64,000 bases of DNA from Candidatus Thorarchaeota archaeon (GTDB taxonomy: Archaea; Asgardarchaeota; Thorarchaeia; Thorarchaeales; Thorarchaeaceae): positions 114,217 through 178,216 of the forward strand of contig DXJO01000041.1 in NCBI GenBank assembly GCA_019057475.1, given 5' to 3'. The notes beneath the pieces are model-generated. The model had not been told where the DNA came from. It ran no database searches and worked only from the letters and a program-made list of their open reading frames with translations. The position numbers and the translations under genes are program-made. The stretch's first letter is position 1, and every line of letters starts with the position of its first letter. Positions 40,531 to 49,176 of this stretch are shown one piece after another.

Positions 40531-42090
40531 CTATTTCGCCGTCCGTTTCTGGTGCATCCTCCAAGACAATGTGAGAGTCTTGGGGTGTGCTGCTCGGTAT
40601 TCGTCCAAGTCGTGGAGTGCTGTCGAATGTGGCGCACTCTTGACAATATCCGGGTTGCTGTATGCCTCGTTGGATATCTGCTTGAATGCGCCTATCAAGA
40701 GGTCAAGATCTTCTTTTGATTCGGATTCCGTGGGTTCAATCATGAGTGCCTCTGGAACAATCAGTGGGAAGTACATAGTGGGAGAATGAAGACCAAGATC
40801 AAGAAGTCGCTTTGCCACATGCATTGCGGTCACTCCGGTTTCTTCTGCAAGATTCTCGGCCGATATGACACACTCGTGCATGCGTGGCGTATTGGGAGAA
40901 TAAGGTAGACTGAATCCTCGAATCTGACTGATGTGATGCGCGATATAGTTCGCATTGAGCACTGCGATTTCAGAAGTTCTACGAAGTCCCTCCTTACCTA
41001 AGGCACAGATGTATGTGTAAGCTCTCACAAGAACGCCGAAGTTGCCGTAGAAGCCATGGACTTTTCCGATAGATCGAGGTAGATTGTAGTTCAGGTCGAA
41101 TCTGCCTTCTTTTACCTTAACAATACACGGTACGGGGAGCAGCTCGATCAACTTCTCCTTCACACCCACAGCTCCGGATCCTGGACCACCCCCACCATGA
41201 GGGGTCGAGAAGGTTTTGTGCAAATTCATGTGCATGACGTCGAAGCCCATATCGCCCGGTCGACTTATCCCCATTATTGCATTAAGGTTGGCTCCATCGT
41301 AGTATAGAAGCCCTCCAGAGTCATGGACTATGCCTGCAATTTCGCCGATATCTTTCTCGAATACTCCAATGGTGTTCGGGTTGGTGAGCATAAGACCTGC
41401 GGTCTGCGGACCTGAAGCTGCCTTGAGCGCATCAAGGTCAACAAGACCTTCGTTACTGGATGGGAGAACGACTATCTTGAAGCCAGCCATCGCAGCCGAG
41501 GCAGGGTTAGTTCCGTGAGCCGCATCCGGAATAAGCATCTCCTTGCGTTGATCGCCCTCATCCATGACATGCTTGTGATAGGCCCGGATAATCATAACAC
41601 CTGCGAACTCACCTGCGGCACCCGCGGGTGGTTGAAGAGTTACTGCGTCCATTCCTGAGAGCTCGGCCAACCACTGCTCAAGCTCCCACATCAACTCTAA
41701 GGCACCTTGGCATGTGGAAACATCTTGGTATGGATGAAGCCATGCCAGACCAGGGTTCAGCGCAGCCTGTTCATTGATGAGGGGGTTATACTTCATTGTG
41801 CAGCTGCCAAGCGGATAGATGCCTGAAGACACAGAGAAGTTCATTTGGGACAATCGGGTGAAGTGACGAACTACTTGAAGCTCTGACATCTCTGGTAGGT
41901 TAGGGCTCTGTTTCCTACGCATCCCTGCGGGGATCATTGCATCCAGTGATCCTGCTAATCTCTTCACTTCATCCTCTACAGCAGGAAGTCGGTGGGCTAT
42001 CTTGCCTGACACGGACATCTCGAAGAGGAGAGGCTCGTTCCAATTGGCCTGGCGGTATTTGGAATCTTGAGAGTCGCGTTGGCGGTTCAT
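40531..42090 (-). CDS. gcvPB: Glycine dehydrogenase (decarboxylating) subunit 2
   Basis: A 519-residue PLP-binding half of the split P-protein of the glycine cleavage system. The Schiff-base lysine is in MHMNLHKTFSTPHGGGGPG near residue 268. SSGIYPLGSCTMKYNP near 88 and QPPAGAAGEFAG near 153 are family signatures. The enzyme decarboxylates glycine and passes the aminomethyl group to the H-protein. It overlaps gcvPA by four bases (ATGA), so the subunits are made together. No gcvH or gcvT is in the window. Confidence 0.95.
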   Translation of the reverse strand: MNRQRDSQDSKYRQANWNEPLLFEMSVSGKIAHRLPAVEDEVKRLAGSLDAMIPAGMRRKQSPNLPEMSELQVVRHFTRLSQMNFSVSSGIYPLGSCTMKYNPLINEQAALNPGLAWLHPYQDVSTCQGALELMWELEQWLAELSGMDAVTLQPPAGAAGEFAGVMIIRAYHKHVMDEGDQRKEMLIPDAAHGTNPASAAMAGFKIVVLPSSNEGLVDLDALKAASGPQTAGLMLTNPNTIGVFEKDIGEIAGIVHDSGGLLYYDGANLNAIMGISRPGDMGFDVMHMNLHKTFSTPHGGGGPGSGAVGVKEKLIELLPVPCIVKVKEGRFDLNYNLPRSIGKVHGFYGNFGVLVRAYTYICALGKEGLRRTSEIAVLNANYIAHHISQIRGFSLPYSPNTPRMHECVISAENLAEETGVTAMHVAKRLLDLGLHSPTMYFPLIVPEALMIEPTESESKEDLDLLIGAFKQISNEAYSNPDIVKSAPHSTALHDLDEYRAAHPKTLTLSWRMHQKRTAK

Positions 42091-43493
42091 CTTGTGCCAC
42101 CCCCTTTAGTCACGACATCACGAACCACTTCCACAAGCTGATCAATAGCAGTCTTGCCATGGAGTTCAGTTACGCATAACAGCATTGATTCCCCAAATTC
42201 AGGGTATTCCTCAGTTAGAATCTTGCCACCATGTAAATCACGCTTCAGTAGAGATTCATGAACCAGCTGGGCAGAAGCGTCACCCTCAAACCTAACAACA
42301 AACTCCTTCCAGAATGAGGCACCAAAAGCGGGCGCCGTTACGCCAGAAATCTTGTTGAGTTGTTTCGCAGCGTAATGCGATCTGTGGGCAATTATTTCAC
42401 CCAAATGCCGGAATCCCTCAGGCCCAAGTGTGGATGTGTAGACAGCGGCTGTCACTGCGACAAGTGCTTGATTTGAGCAGATGTTACTGGTGGCCTTCTC
42501 CCTTCGGATATGCTGTTCGCGAGGAACGAGAGTCAGAACAAATCCGCGCTTGTAAGGTTCGTTGGATGTTCTTGTCATCCCCACGAGACGGCCTGGAAGT
42601 TGACGGATTATCTTCATGCGATCCCTGCAGCCGAACACTCCAAGGTATGGCCCTCCATAGGATACTGCAGAACCCAAGTACTGTCCTTCACCAACGATTA
42701 TGTCCGCTCCGTAGTTTCCCGGGGGCCGTAGAATACCAAGAGAGAGCACGTCCACCCCTACAACCAAGAGAGAGCCAGCATCGTGCACGATACGGTTGAT
42801 CTCATCAACTTGGGGTTCAATGAAACCTAGGTAGCTGGGATTCTCAACATAGACTCCTGCAACTTGGCTGTCCAGTTTCGACTTCAAGTCTGCAAGGTCA
42901 AGAAGCATACTCTTCTGGTCATGTCCGACCCGCTCAATCGTGATGCCTGCAGGCTCTGCAAACGTATTGATTACCTGCCAATGGACTGGATTGATCGTGT
43001 CAGGCACAAGGAATTTACTTCGCTTCTTGTTCACCCTTGCGGCCATCAAGACTGCTTCCGCCAGTCCGGTGGCCATGTCGTACATGCTACTGTTTACGAC
43101 ATCAATCCCAAGTAGCTCGGCCATCATACTCTGATACTCGAACAGTGTTTGCAGCATTCCCTGACTGATTTCAGGTTGATAGCTTGTATAGGAAGTGAGG
43201 AATTCAGACCGTGTGGCAAGTGCAGGTACTACTGAAGGGATGTAATGTATTCCTGCGCCTGCACCCAAGAAGACACGTCCTGTATCAGCTGGTTTGTTCT
43301 TTGAGGCCAGTTCTTGCACTCGTTGTGCTACTTCGAGCTCAGTTCTCGAGGTGGGAATATTGAGATCCCGTTTCAGCCGATAGTCCTCGGGAATATTACT
43401 AAAAAGATCCTCCAGACTCCTCTTGCCAAAGGAGCTCAGCATCTCGCTTTCGATTTCTTTTGTGATTGGGAGATAGGGATGCTTGAATTCCAT
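42087..43493 (-). CDS. gcvPA: Glycine dehydrogenase (decarboxylating) subunit 1
   Basis: A 468-residue first half of the split glycine decarboxylase. Its N-terminus (HPYLPITKEIESEMLSSFG) and FLGAGAGIHYIPSVV near 70 are typical, as is YTSYQPEISQGMLQTLFEYQ. It forms an alpha2-beta2 tetramer with GcvPB. I prefer ATG 43493 with GGTGGGG six bases upstream over GTG 43505, which lies within that site. It is the first gene of the gcvPA-gcvPB pair. Confidence 0.95.
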   Translation of the reverse strand: MEFKHPYLPITKEIESEMLSSFGKRSLEDLFSNIPEDYRLKRDLNIPTSRTELEVAQRVQELASKNKPADTGRVFLGAGAGIHYIPSVVPALATRSEFLTSYTSYQPEISQGMLQTLFEYQSMMAELLGIDVVNSSMYDMATGLAEAVLMAARVNKKRSKFLVPDTINPVHWQVINTFAEPAGITIERVGHDQKSMLLDLADLKSKLDSQVAGVYVENPSYLGFIEPQVDEINRIVHDAGSLLVVGVDVLSLGILRPPGNYGADIIVGEGQYLGSAVSYGGPYLGVFGCRDRMKIIRQLPGRLVGMTRTSNEPYKRGFVLTLVPREQHIRREKATSNICSNQALVAVTAAVYTSTLGPEGFRHLGEIIAHRSHYAAKQLNKISGVTAPAFGASFWKEFVVRFEGDASAQLVHESLLKRDLHGGKILTEEYPEFGESMLLCVTELHGKTAIDQLVEVVRDVVTKGGGTR

Positions 43494-43646
43494 TCGTAGC
43501 CCCACCGAACACGGTTGTCAGTGACTGATGGCGCAACCTAAGCGATAAAGAGCCTTTCTGTATACTCCACAAAGCTGGTCTGGAACCTAAGAATCATTTT
43601 TATGCTGACATCAATTGACGATGCTCAAATCAATGGAGAAACCGAA

Positions 43647-43961
43647 ATGAAGCGCTGGCTGATGGATATCTTGGCTTGCCCTGCCCCAGAATGCAAGAAC
43701 GAACTGCACCTTGAAGTCTACAAGTCACACATGGTGGAGTCTGATGGGGAGGATGTCGAAGAAATTGACGAAGCCTTGATTACATGTCCAAAGTGTGACC
43801 GGTGGTATCCTGTTATTGACGGGATTGCCTGCATGCTTCCTGACGACCTGAGAATGACTGGAAAACAGCGAATAGAAGAAGAAGCATTCCTTGAGCGTTG
43901 GAAAGATAAGGTCGCGCCCAATATCCTCAACAACGGCATTCCATTTGGTGTCAAACCATAA
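43647..43961 (+). CDS. Trm112-like methyltransferase activator
   Basis: A 104-residue Trm112 protein: MKRWLMDILACP start, then a central insert, then the ITCPKCDRWYPVIDGIACMLPDDLR block. Trm112 binds and activates tRNA, rRNA and release-factor methyltransferases. The second zinc pair is a standard CPxC, but the first reads Cys-Pro-Ala-Pro-Glu-Cys, with four residues between the cysteines instead of two. ATG 43647 has GGAG eight bases upstream; the longer frame from 43602 has no family match. Confidence 0.85.
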   Translation: MKRWLMDILACPAPECKNELHLEVYKSHMVESDGEDVEEIDEALITCPKCDRWYPVIDGIACMLPDDLRMTGKQRIEEEAFLERWKDKVAPNILNNGIPFGVKP

Positions 43962-43996
43962 TCCTGAAGTAGTCACCTGATAGGTGCGCTATCATA

Positions 43997-44073
43997 AGCC
44001 CCGTAGTGTAGCTGGTCAAGCATAGGAGGTTTTGGTCCTTCTGACCCAGGTTCGAGTCCTGGCGGGGCTACCA
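43997..44073 (+). tRNA. tRNA-Gln (TTG)
   Basis: Acceptor AGCCCCG pairs with CGGGGCT; discriminator A and CCA are encoded (44071-44073). The D stem is GTGT/GCAT, the anticodon stem GGAGG/CCTTC with loop TTTTGGT and anticodon TTG, and the T arm CCAGG-TTCGAGT-CCTGG. No intron is present, unlike the three other tRNA genes in the window. It ends one base before the convergent HD-domain gene stop. Confidence 0.93.
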
Positions 44074-44928
44074 TTACTTCGATTTGATGTCCAAATCATC
44101 TGGAGGATCAGTGATCTGTACTTTGAAGAGACGTTTGACGTGTGAGAGAACAAGCCTCTCGCCGTTGACAAGCACGTCTATTGTGACATGATCACGTAGG
44201 CCCGAAGTGCGAATCTTCTTCTCTAGGACAGCCTGCACTTGAAAGACTCCTGCAGGATTATCCATTGCCACGGTAATGCGAAGGGGCTTCTTCTTACCTT
44301 TCTCAAGAATGACATTGTTGATGGCAAGTGCACTCACTGAATGGATGTCGACCTTGCCTTTGTGATAGGGCACTATGGTGCGCCCTTTCGTTAGGTCGCT
44401 GCCATCACCTAGCTTTGTAATTCCGGCCTCAAGCGTCAGACACTGAGTATCATCATCGTGGGAGTAGATGCCGTGCATTATGAAGGACATTATATCAGTC
44501 GCCAATGACAAATCCGAGTATACGGATTCTAGCTTTGGCTCAAGGATTGGAACCGCTAGTTGGAGTGAGGCTTGGTAGTGTTCTTCTCGGTGTACCGTCA
44601 TTCCAATGTCATGCAAATATGTCGATGCTAGCACGATTAGGCGAGCATCATCAGTGTCACCTATGCCCTCAGCCACAACATTGGGCCTGAAGGTGTCGTC
44701 GAGAATGTTGAATATCTTAATGGCGTTCCAAGTTGCCACCTCTGCATGAACAGGCCCGTGGTCTGTGTAGCCCAGTCGAGAAACAGCCATTCTGTTCGCC
44801 GTTCGGAGGTAGGATTGGACCTTTGGCGAATTCTTGAGGTACTGATACATCTCTAGAGCCTTTGAGTTGGGCTCGAGTAAATCACTGACGGTGACCTCAT
44901 CTCTGTTGAAAACTTGATGCTCGTTCAT
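44074..44928 (-). CDS. HD-domain phosphohydrolase-like protein
   Basis: A 284-residue HD-superfamily protein. Metal ligands appear as His in DHGPVHAEVA near residue 57, the HD doublet in YLHDIGMTVH near residue 106, a His cluster MHGIYSHDD near 152, and Asp in LGDGSDLTKGR near 173. The N-terminal half is the HD domain; the C-terminal 100 residues form an alpha-beta segment without a known name. Family members hydrolyse phosphate bonds of nucleotides or phosphoproteins. The substrate is unknown. Confidence 0.75.
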   Translation of the reverse strand: MNEHQVFNRDEVTVSDLLEPNSKALEMYQYLKNSPKVQSYLRTANRMAVSRLGYTDHGPVHAEVATWNAIKIFNILDDTFRPNVVAEGIGDTDDARLIVLASTYLHDIGMTVHREEHYQASLQLAVPILEPKLESVYSDLSLATDIMSFIMHGIYSHDDDTQCLTLEAGITKLGDGSDLTKGRTIVPYHKGKVDIHSVSALAINNVILEKGKKKPLRITVAMDNPAGVFQVQAVLEKKIRTSGLRDHVTIDVLVNGERLVLSHVKRLFKVQITDPPDDLDIKSK

Positions 44929-44999
44929 GACTAGGCCCCCAGGGGGACATTCTCTTGTGACGGTTCATTTGATAAGACTTGCGAAGTGGAAGGAGGTGG

Positions 45000-47951
45000 C
45001 TAGATGTCTCCAGCCTCTTCCTGAATCGAAAGCAGAATGCGGTCTGTAGCGCTGGTGCTCTTTTTGATGACCTTTAGATAGTCCTGTCGCGCCTTCTCGA
45101 AGGCTGCACGACTAATCCTCTGCTTCTTCTTCCTGAGAAGGAGCTGACGGAGACCGGCCTTTGCGCCCTCGATTCGTTCTTCGTGAAGCTCGAGCTGAGC
45201 TACGATGTCTCTGTATCTCGGGCCTTCGCTGACGAGCTTATCCTTTAACGAGGGGAGCTGAGAGTCAATCTTTTCCATCTGCGACTTGATATCCTTCTGA
45301 CGAATCATGAACTCCCTCTTCTTGACCTTTCCTCTTCTTCGAGATGCTTCAATCTTTTCAAGATCCATGTTCAAAGTGGTCTTCTTGGAATAGAGCGTAG
45401 CAAACTCCCTCAGAAGCTCTGGAGGCGCACCCGTAGATTTGGCTTCAATTGCAGTTGGTTCTTCTTCGCCCGAACCGACTATCTCCTCTGGTAAGTCTAC
45501 TTTTCTGTACATTACATAAATGAGGGCAATGAAACCTGCCATCAGTGCAAAGAGGATAGGTCGAGCAGCAGCTCCTATCGAAACTTGGTATACCAACACG
45601 ATGTTGGGTGGGTTCTCCTGTGTTGTGTTATAGACTGTGTAACTAATCGATGTGTCGAATACACCGTAAATGAGTTGATAATCGCCTGAGGTTTCTACGA
45701 GGTTGGTTGAGATTGGAAACACAATATCGATTGTATGCTTGCTGACGAGTATATCACCGAACGCGGCTATCGGAACCTTCAGCTGGCTACCTGATGGGAC
45801 AGCATCGGAATAACTTGAAGCCTGTATAACGTAGTCAATCCAAAATGTATACGTGTGTCCGGGCCAGAACCCTTCGTAGCCAAAGCGATCACTTCTGAGA
45901 TCAATCCGAAGCTCAATTGTATTATTGAACTCCAGCTCTCCACGGGGCATCGACTCCGCAAGAGTTCCGACTTCGTCATAGATCCGGAGATCGGCTGCGT
46001 AGGCAGGTATCGTGAATGCGAAGTAGTTCTCCTTTGCAGGACCAATGTTTTCTATGCTGATAGTTTCGCTATAAGAGAGCCATCCCCATGCATCGACTAC
46101 AATCTGAGTGGTCCGTTCAGCATCAATCAACGGGGTGTACGACCGTAGTGAGAAGTCAAACTCCTCAATGCTCATCGGAGCCACATTGATGTCTTCGGTG
46201 TCTGGAATATCGCCTTGAATAGAGTCACCACTCCTGAAACTGACTTTCATCGACGCAGTCTTCAGGACATAGGGTACAGTGGGATACTTTAGATACGTGA
46301 CGTTGTAGATGTTATCTTCCACAAGGTTGTGCAACGAATGCATCATCATTGTCGTCGTAAATGTTAGGGAGTCCTGAAATCCCACTGGTTCCATGAAATA
46401 GACTCTGAAATGCATCATTCCGTTGAGATCATCCAGTTGCATTATCTCAAGCTCATTCTCAGCACTGTCTTCCGCCAACACTGAGAGGAAATAGCTCGGC
46501 CATGGTTGCGGAAGGAAGAATTCCAATGCCCCAATCGGGGCCGTTCCGTTGTTGCGGACTAGGTATTGATCCTCAATCTTCGTGTTATGATACAGCTGTG
46601 TCACGAAGCTCCTATCGACATCAAGGTGCATTCCAATAAGTGGAGTAAAAGGCCAATCAATTGTGACGTTCACTATTGCCGTACTGGTGACATTAGAAAC
46701 GTCAGTTGCATTGAACCAGACTTGGTGACTTCCAACCTCGAATTCAGAGAGGTCAACCTTGACTTCCCATAAGTCGGACTGGAAGTTGTGAAATATCTGT
46801 GTCCAGTTCTCATTGTCAATCCGGTAGTGAGCAGTCCGCACGTAAGTGTTGTCTGTCACATTAATTTTGAACGCCGCCACCAAACCAAGAATTTCATTCA
46901 GAGTTGGGCTTTCCACAACAATGGATGGCGCTGTATTGCCCACGAATTCAACCATAAGGGGATTTGCCCAATCAGTGTGCTGTACAGGAAGTTCATCGAA
47001 GTTCTCAGAACCTCCGAACATCAGGGTGAAAGGAAACTGTACATCCGTTGCATTGAACAGAGGAATGTCATTGGGATCGGTACTGTTCATTTTGATGAAG
47101 TACTCTAGTTGTGTTGTGGTGCCATCATCACTGCCATTCGCTGCAACAATCTGGCTTTGATTAGCATCCGGAAGATGCTGGAATGTGCCTATGGCATGGT
47201 CATCCCTGTAGACGATCTTACTTGCGTCAGCAGGGTTATTTCTATTGGATCCGATTCGTGTCAGAGTTATGACATATTCAAGGTCCTTTCCATACATCTC
47301 ATGGCTAGTTGTAGTGTAGCCTTCTTCGGCAGGAATGATGAAATGACGTTCTTCACCAATTCTCATGCCGATTATTTCATCTATGTAGCCCTGGAGTAGC
47401 CGTTCGTCTTCTATCGCGGTTGTAGAATCATCGTTAGGAACATCGCTCTCCTGTACCAGGGTTCCATTCCGGTCAAACAGCTTGTAGTGAACAGTGACAA
47501 TATCAATGCCAGTCACTCTCGAATAGCTCTCGTGCGGTTCATCTGGAGCGCATCCAAATATCAAGTCACTGCCGTTGAGACCGCTGCTTGTGAAATTTGA
47601 GGTGTAGTTCTGCCAGCCAAGCGCAATCCAACCGGAAGTGGTAGCTGAGAGCCCGACATAGAGGAGTGTTGAGTTGTGCTCAAGGTAAATGGTAACTCCA
47701 GTAGCTGAGTCTGTGTAGCTGTACGAGTACTCTGTTGGGTCGATTATCCCGTCAGCGGAGCCATAGTGGACATCAACATAGGGGATTGAAGCGTTTAGCA
47801 TCGACTCCGCGTAGGAGTAGTCCTGTTGGGTATTGTGAGCCAAGGTCGTGGGATTCCAAGAATTTAACTCAGGAATAGTCAACGCGACGCCACTGATGAC
47901 AAATATCGCCAGTAACGCAATTGTTGCTATTCTTCTACGTAGCAGGCTCAA
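45000..47951 (-). CDS. Ribophorin-I-like membrane glycoprotein with DOMON, nested FKBP and Ig-like domains
   Basis: A 983-residue type I membrane protein. Signal peptide residues 1-28. A DOMON-like domain (about 52-135 and 245-315) is interrupted by an FKBP-like domain at 148-235 (VTVHYKLFDRNGTLV, then GMRIGEERHFIIPAEEGY). An Ig-like domain covers 340-432. Residues about 447-790 recall ribophorin I (OST1): DAWGWLSYSETISIENIG, RIYDEVGTL, and a strand before a single helix (about 790-812). A coiled coil of about 160 residues follows in the cytosol, as in ribophorin I. Many N-x-S/T sites are present. It is divergent from an Alg7-type gene. I infer an oligosaccharyltransferase accessory subunit. 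Confidence 0.65.
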   Translation of the reverse strand: MSLLRRRIATIALLAIFVISGVALTIPELNSWNPTTLAHNTQQDYSYAESMLNASIPYVDVHYGSADGIIDPTEYSYSYTDSATGVTIYLEHNSTLLYVGLSATTSGWIALGWQNYTSNFTSSGLNGSDLIFGCAPDEPHESYSRVTGIDIVTVHYKLFDRNGTLVQESDVPNDDSTTAIEDERLLQGYIDEIIGMRIGEERHFIIPAEEGYTTTSHEMYGKDLEYVITLTRIGSNRNNPADASKIVYRDDHAIGTFQHLPDANQSQIVAANGSDDGTTTQLEYFIKMNSTDPNDIPLFNATDVQFPFTLMFGGSENFDELPVQHTDWANPLMVEFVGNTAPSIVVESPTLNEILGLVAAFKINVTDNTYVRTAHYRIDNENWTQIFHNFQSDLWEVKVDLSEFEVGSHQVWFNATDVSNVTSTAIVNVTIDWPFTPLIGMHLDVDRSFVTQLYHNTKIEDQYLVRNNGTAPIGALEFFLPQPWPSYFLSVLAEDSAENELEIMQLDDLNGMMHFRVYFMEPVGFQDSLTFTTTMMMHSLHNLVEDNIYNVTYLKYPTVPYVLKTASMKVSFRSGDSIQGDIPDTEDINVAPMSIEEFDFSLRSYTPLIDAERTTQIVVDAWGWLSYSETISIENIGPAKENYFAFTIPAYAADLRIYDEVGTLAESMPRGELEFNNTIELRIDLRSDRFGYEGFWPGHTYTFWIDYVIQASSYSDAVPSGSQLKVPIAAFGDILVSKHTIDIVFPISTNLVETSGDYQLIYGVFDTSISYTVYNTTQENPPNIVLVYQVSIGAAARPILFALMAGFIALIYVMYRKVDLPEEIVGSGEEEPTAIEAKSTGAPPELLREFATLYSKKTTLNMDLEKIEASRRRGKVKKREFMIRQKDIKSQMEKIDSQLPSLKDKLVSEGPRYRDIVAQLELHEERIEGAKAGLRQLLLRKKKQRISRAAFEKARQDYLKVIKKSTSATDRILLSIQEEAGDI

Positions 47952-48102
47952 GATGAATCACCGAATTTGATGCATTTACGGTATGCAGTCTCAGGTCTCA
48001 CTGGACCGCAAACGTTGCGCCCCAACTTCGGGTCTGCTAAAATAGATTTCGGCAAGGAAATCTTCGTACTGTGCTTGGTTCATCCCGAAAAGTGTAAAAC
48101 GG

Positions 48103-49176
48103 ATGGTAAATGAGCCGGTAAACAAGGAGATAGTCCAGTTGTATACAATCGTTATCGCCGTCATAATTGCATTCCTCATTGTTCTCCTAGCAATGCCGAC
48201 CACAATCCGAACCCTCAAAGCGAAGGGCAAAGTGGGAATTGATGTCCATAAGTCCGGGAAACCGGAGGTGGCAAAGGGGGGTGGCTACATAGTCCTCTTT
48301 GCGATTGTGACAAGTCTGCTAGTTGTCATCGGTTACACCACATTCCTCAGGACCGAAGCAGTAGATCCCGCGATCTTGGCTGCGTTGGTATCAATACTGA
48401 TGGCTGGCATGATTGGACTTCTCGATGATAATATGGATTTCAGAAACAGGACAAAGATAGCACTCCCACTCATCGCTTCAATTCCAATGGTAGTGATGGC
48501 TGTGGGGACGACCATCATCTCAGTTCCGTTCGTAGGAGCGATAGAATTCGGAGCTTTCTATCCATTGATTATTGTGCCATTGATGATGACATTCATCATT
48601 GACTCCACGAACATGTATGGGGGCATGAATGGATTGGAGGCAGGGTTGGCGACTGTGAACTCGTCAGCTGTGGTTTCGTACGTGCTTCTTCTTCCATTAT
48701 TCACAGGGAAAGCAATCATGCAGAGCCAGCTAGATGCCGGCACAGTTGCAGCCGCTCTACTGGGTGCGGCGTTGGCGTTTCTTGTTTACAATAAATACCC
48801 CGCAAAAATTCTGCCAGGTGATGTTGGAAGACTGCCAATTGGTGCAGCAATTGCCGCGGCGTTGATTCTGGGGAACATGGATAGGCTTGCAATTATCATC
48901 TTTGCACCCTTTGCAGTGAATTTCCTGCTTTACATCCTGTACAGGATTCATGTGAAAAGGATGGGGATGGATTACGTCAAGTTTGCCAGTCCCAGAGAAG
49001 ATGGGACTTTGGAGGTAGTCGGCCCATTTACCATGTACTGGGTGTTACCTCACTTTTTCAAGAACATGACCGAGAAGAAGAATGTGATTATTCTTGTCAT
49101 CTTCCAAGCACTCCTGGCATATGGAGCAGTATTCCTTCTTCTCATAGCTTACCCGTGGGGAGTTGGATTGTTCTAG
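48103..49176 (+). CDS. UDP-GlcNAc:polyprenyl-phosphate GlcNAc-1-phosphate transferase (Alg7/DPAGT1-like)
   Basis: A 357-residue polytopic enzyme of the MraY/WecA/Alg7 superfamily, with about ten membrane spans. The motifs are GLLDDNMDFRNRTK near residue 106 (Mg-binding Asp pair), STNMYGGMNGLEAG near 167, and PGDVGRLPIGA near 243. It would add GlcNAc-1-phosphate to dolichyl phosphate, the first step of N-glycan assembly. The divergent neighbour is the ribophorin-I-like gene, so two N-glycosylation genes share a 151-base promoter region. Confidence 0.85.
   Translation: MVNEPVNKEIVQLYTIVIAVIIAFLIVLLAMPTTIRTLKAKGKVGIDVHKSGKPEVAKGGGYIVLFAIVTSLLVVIGYTTFLRTEAVDPAILAALVSILMAGMIGLLDDNMDFRNRTKIALPLIASIPMVVMAVGTTIISVPFVGAIEFGAFYPLIIVPLMMTFIIDSTNMYGGMNGLEAGLATVNSSAVVSYVLLLPLFTGKAIMQSQLDAGTVAAALLGAALAFLVYNKYPAKILPGDVGRLPIGAAIAAALILGNMDRLAIIIFAPFAVNFLLYILYRIHVKRMGMDYVKFASPREDGTLEVVGPFTMYWVLPHFFKNMTEKKNVIILVIFQALLAYGAVFLLLIAYPWGVGLF

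Noticed and set aside
40476..40646. Longer start for the LpdD-like protein
   Set aside because: The extra residues come from the overlapping gcvPB coding sequence read in another frame and have no family resemblance.
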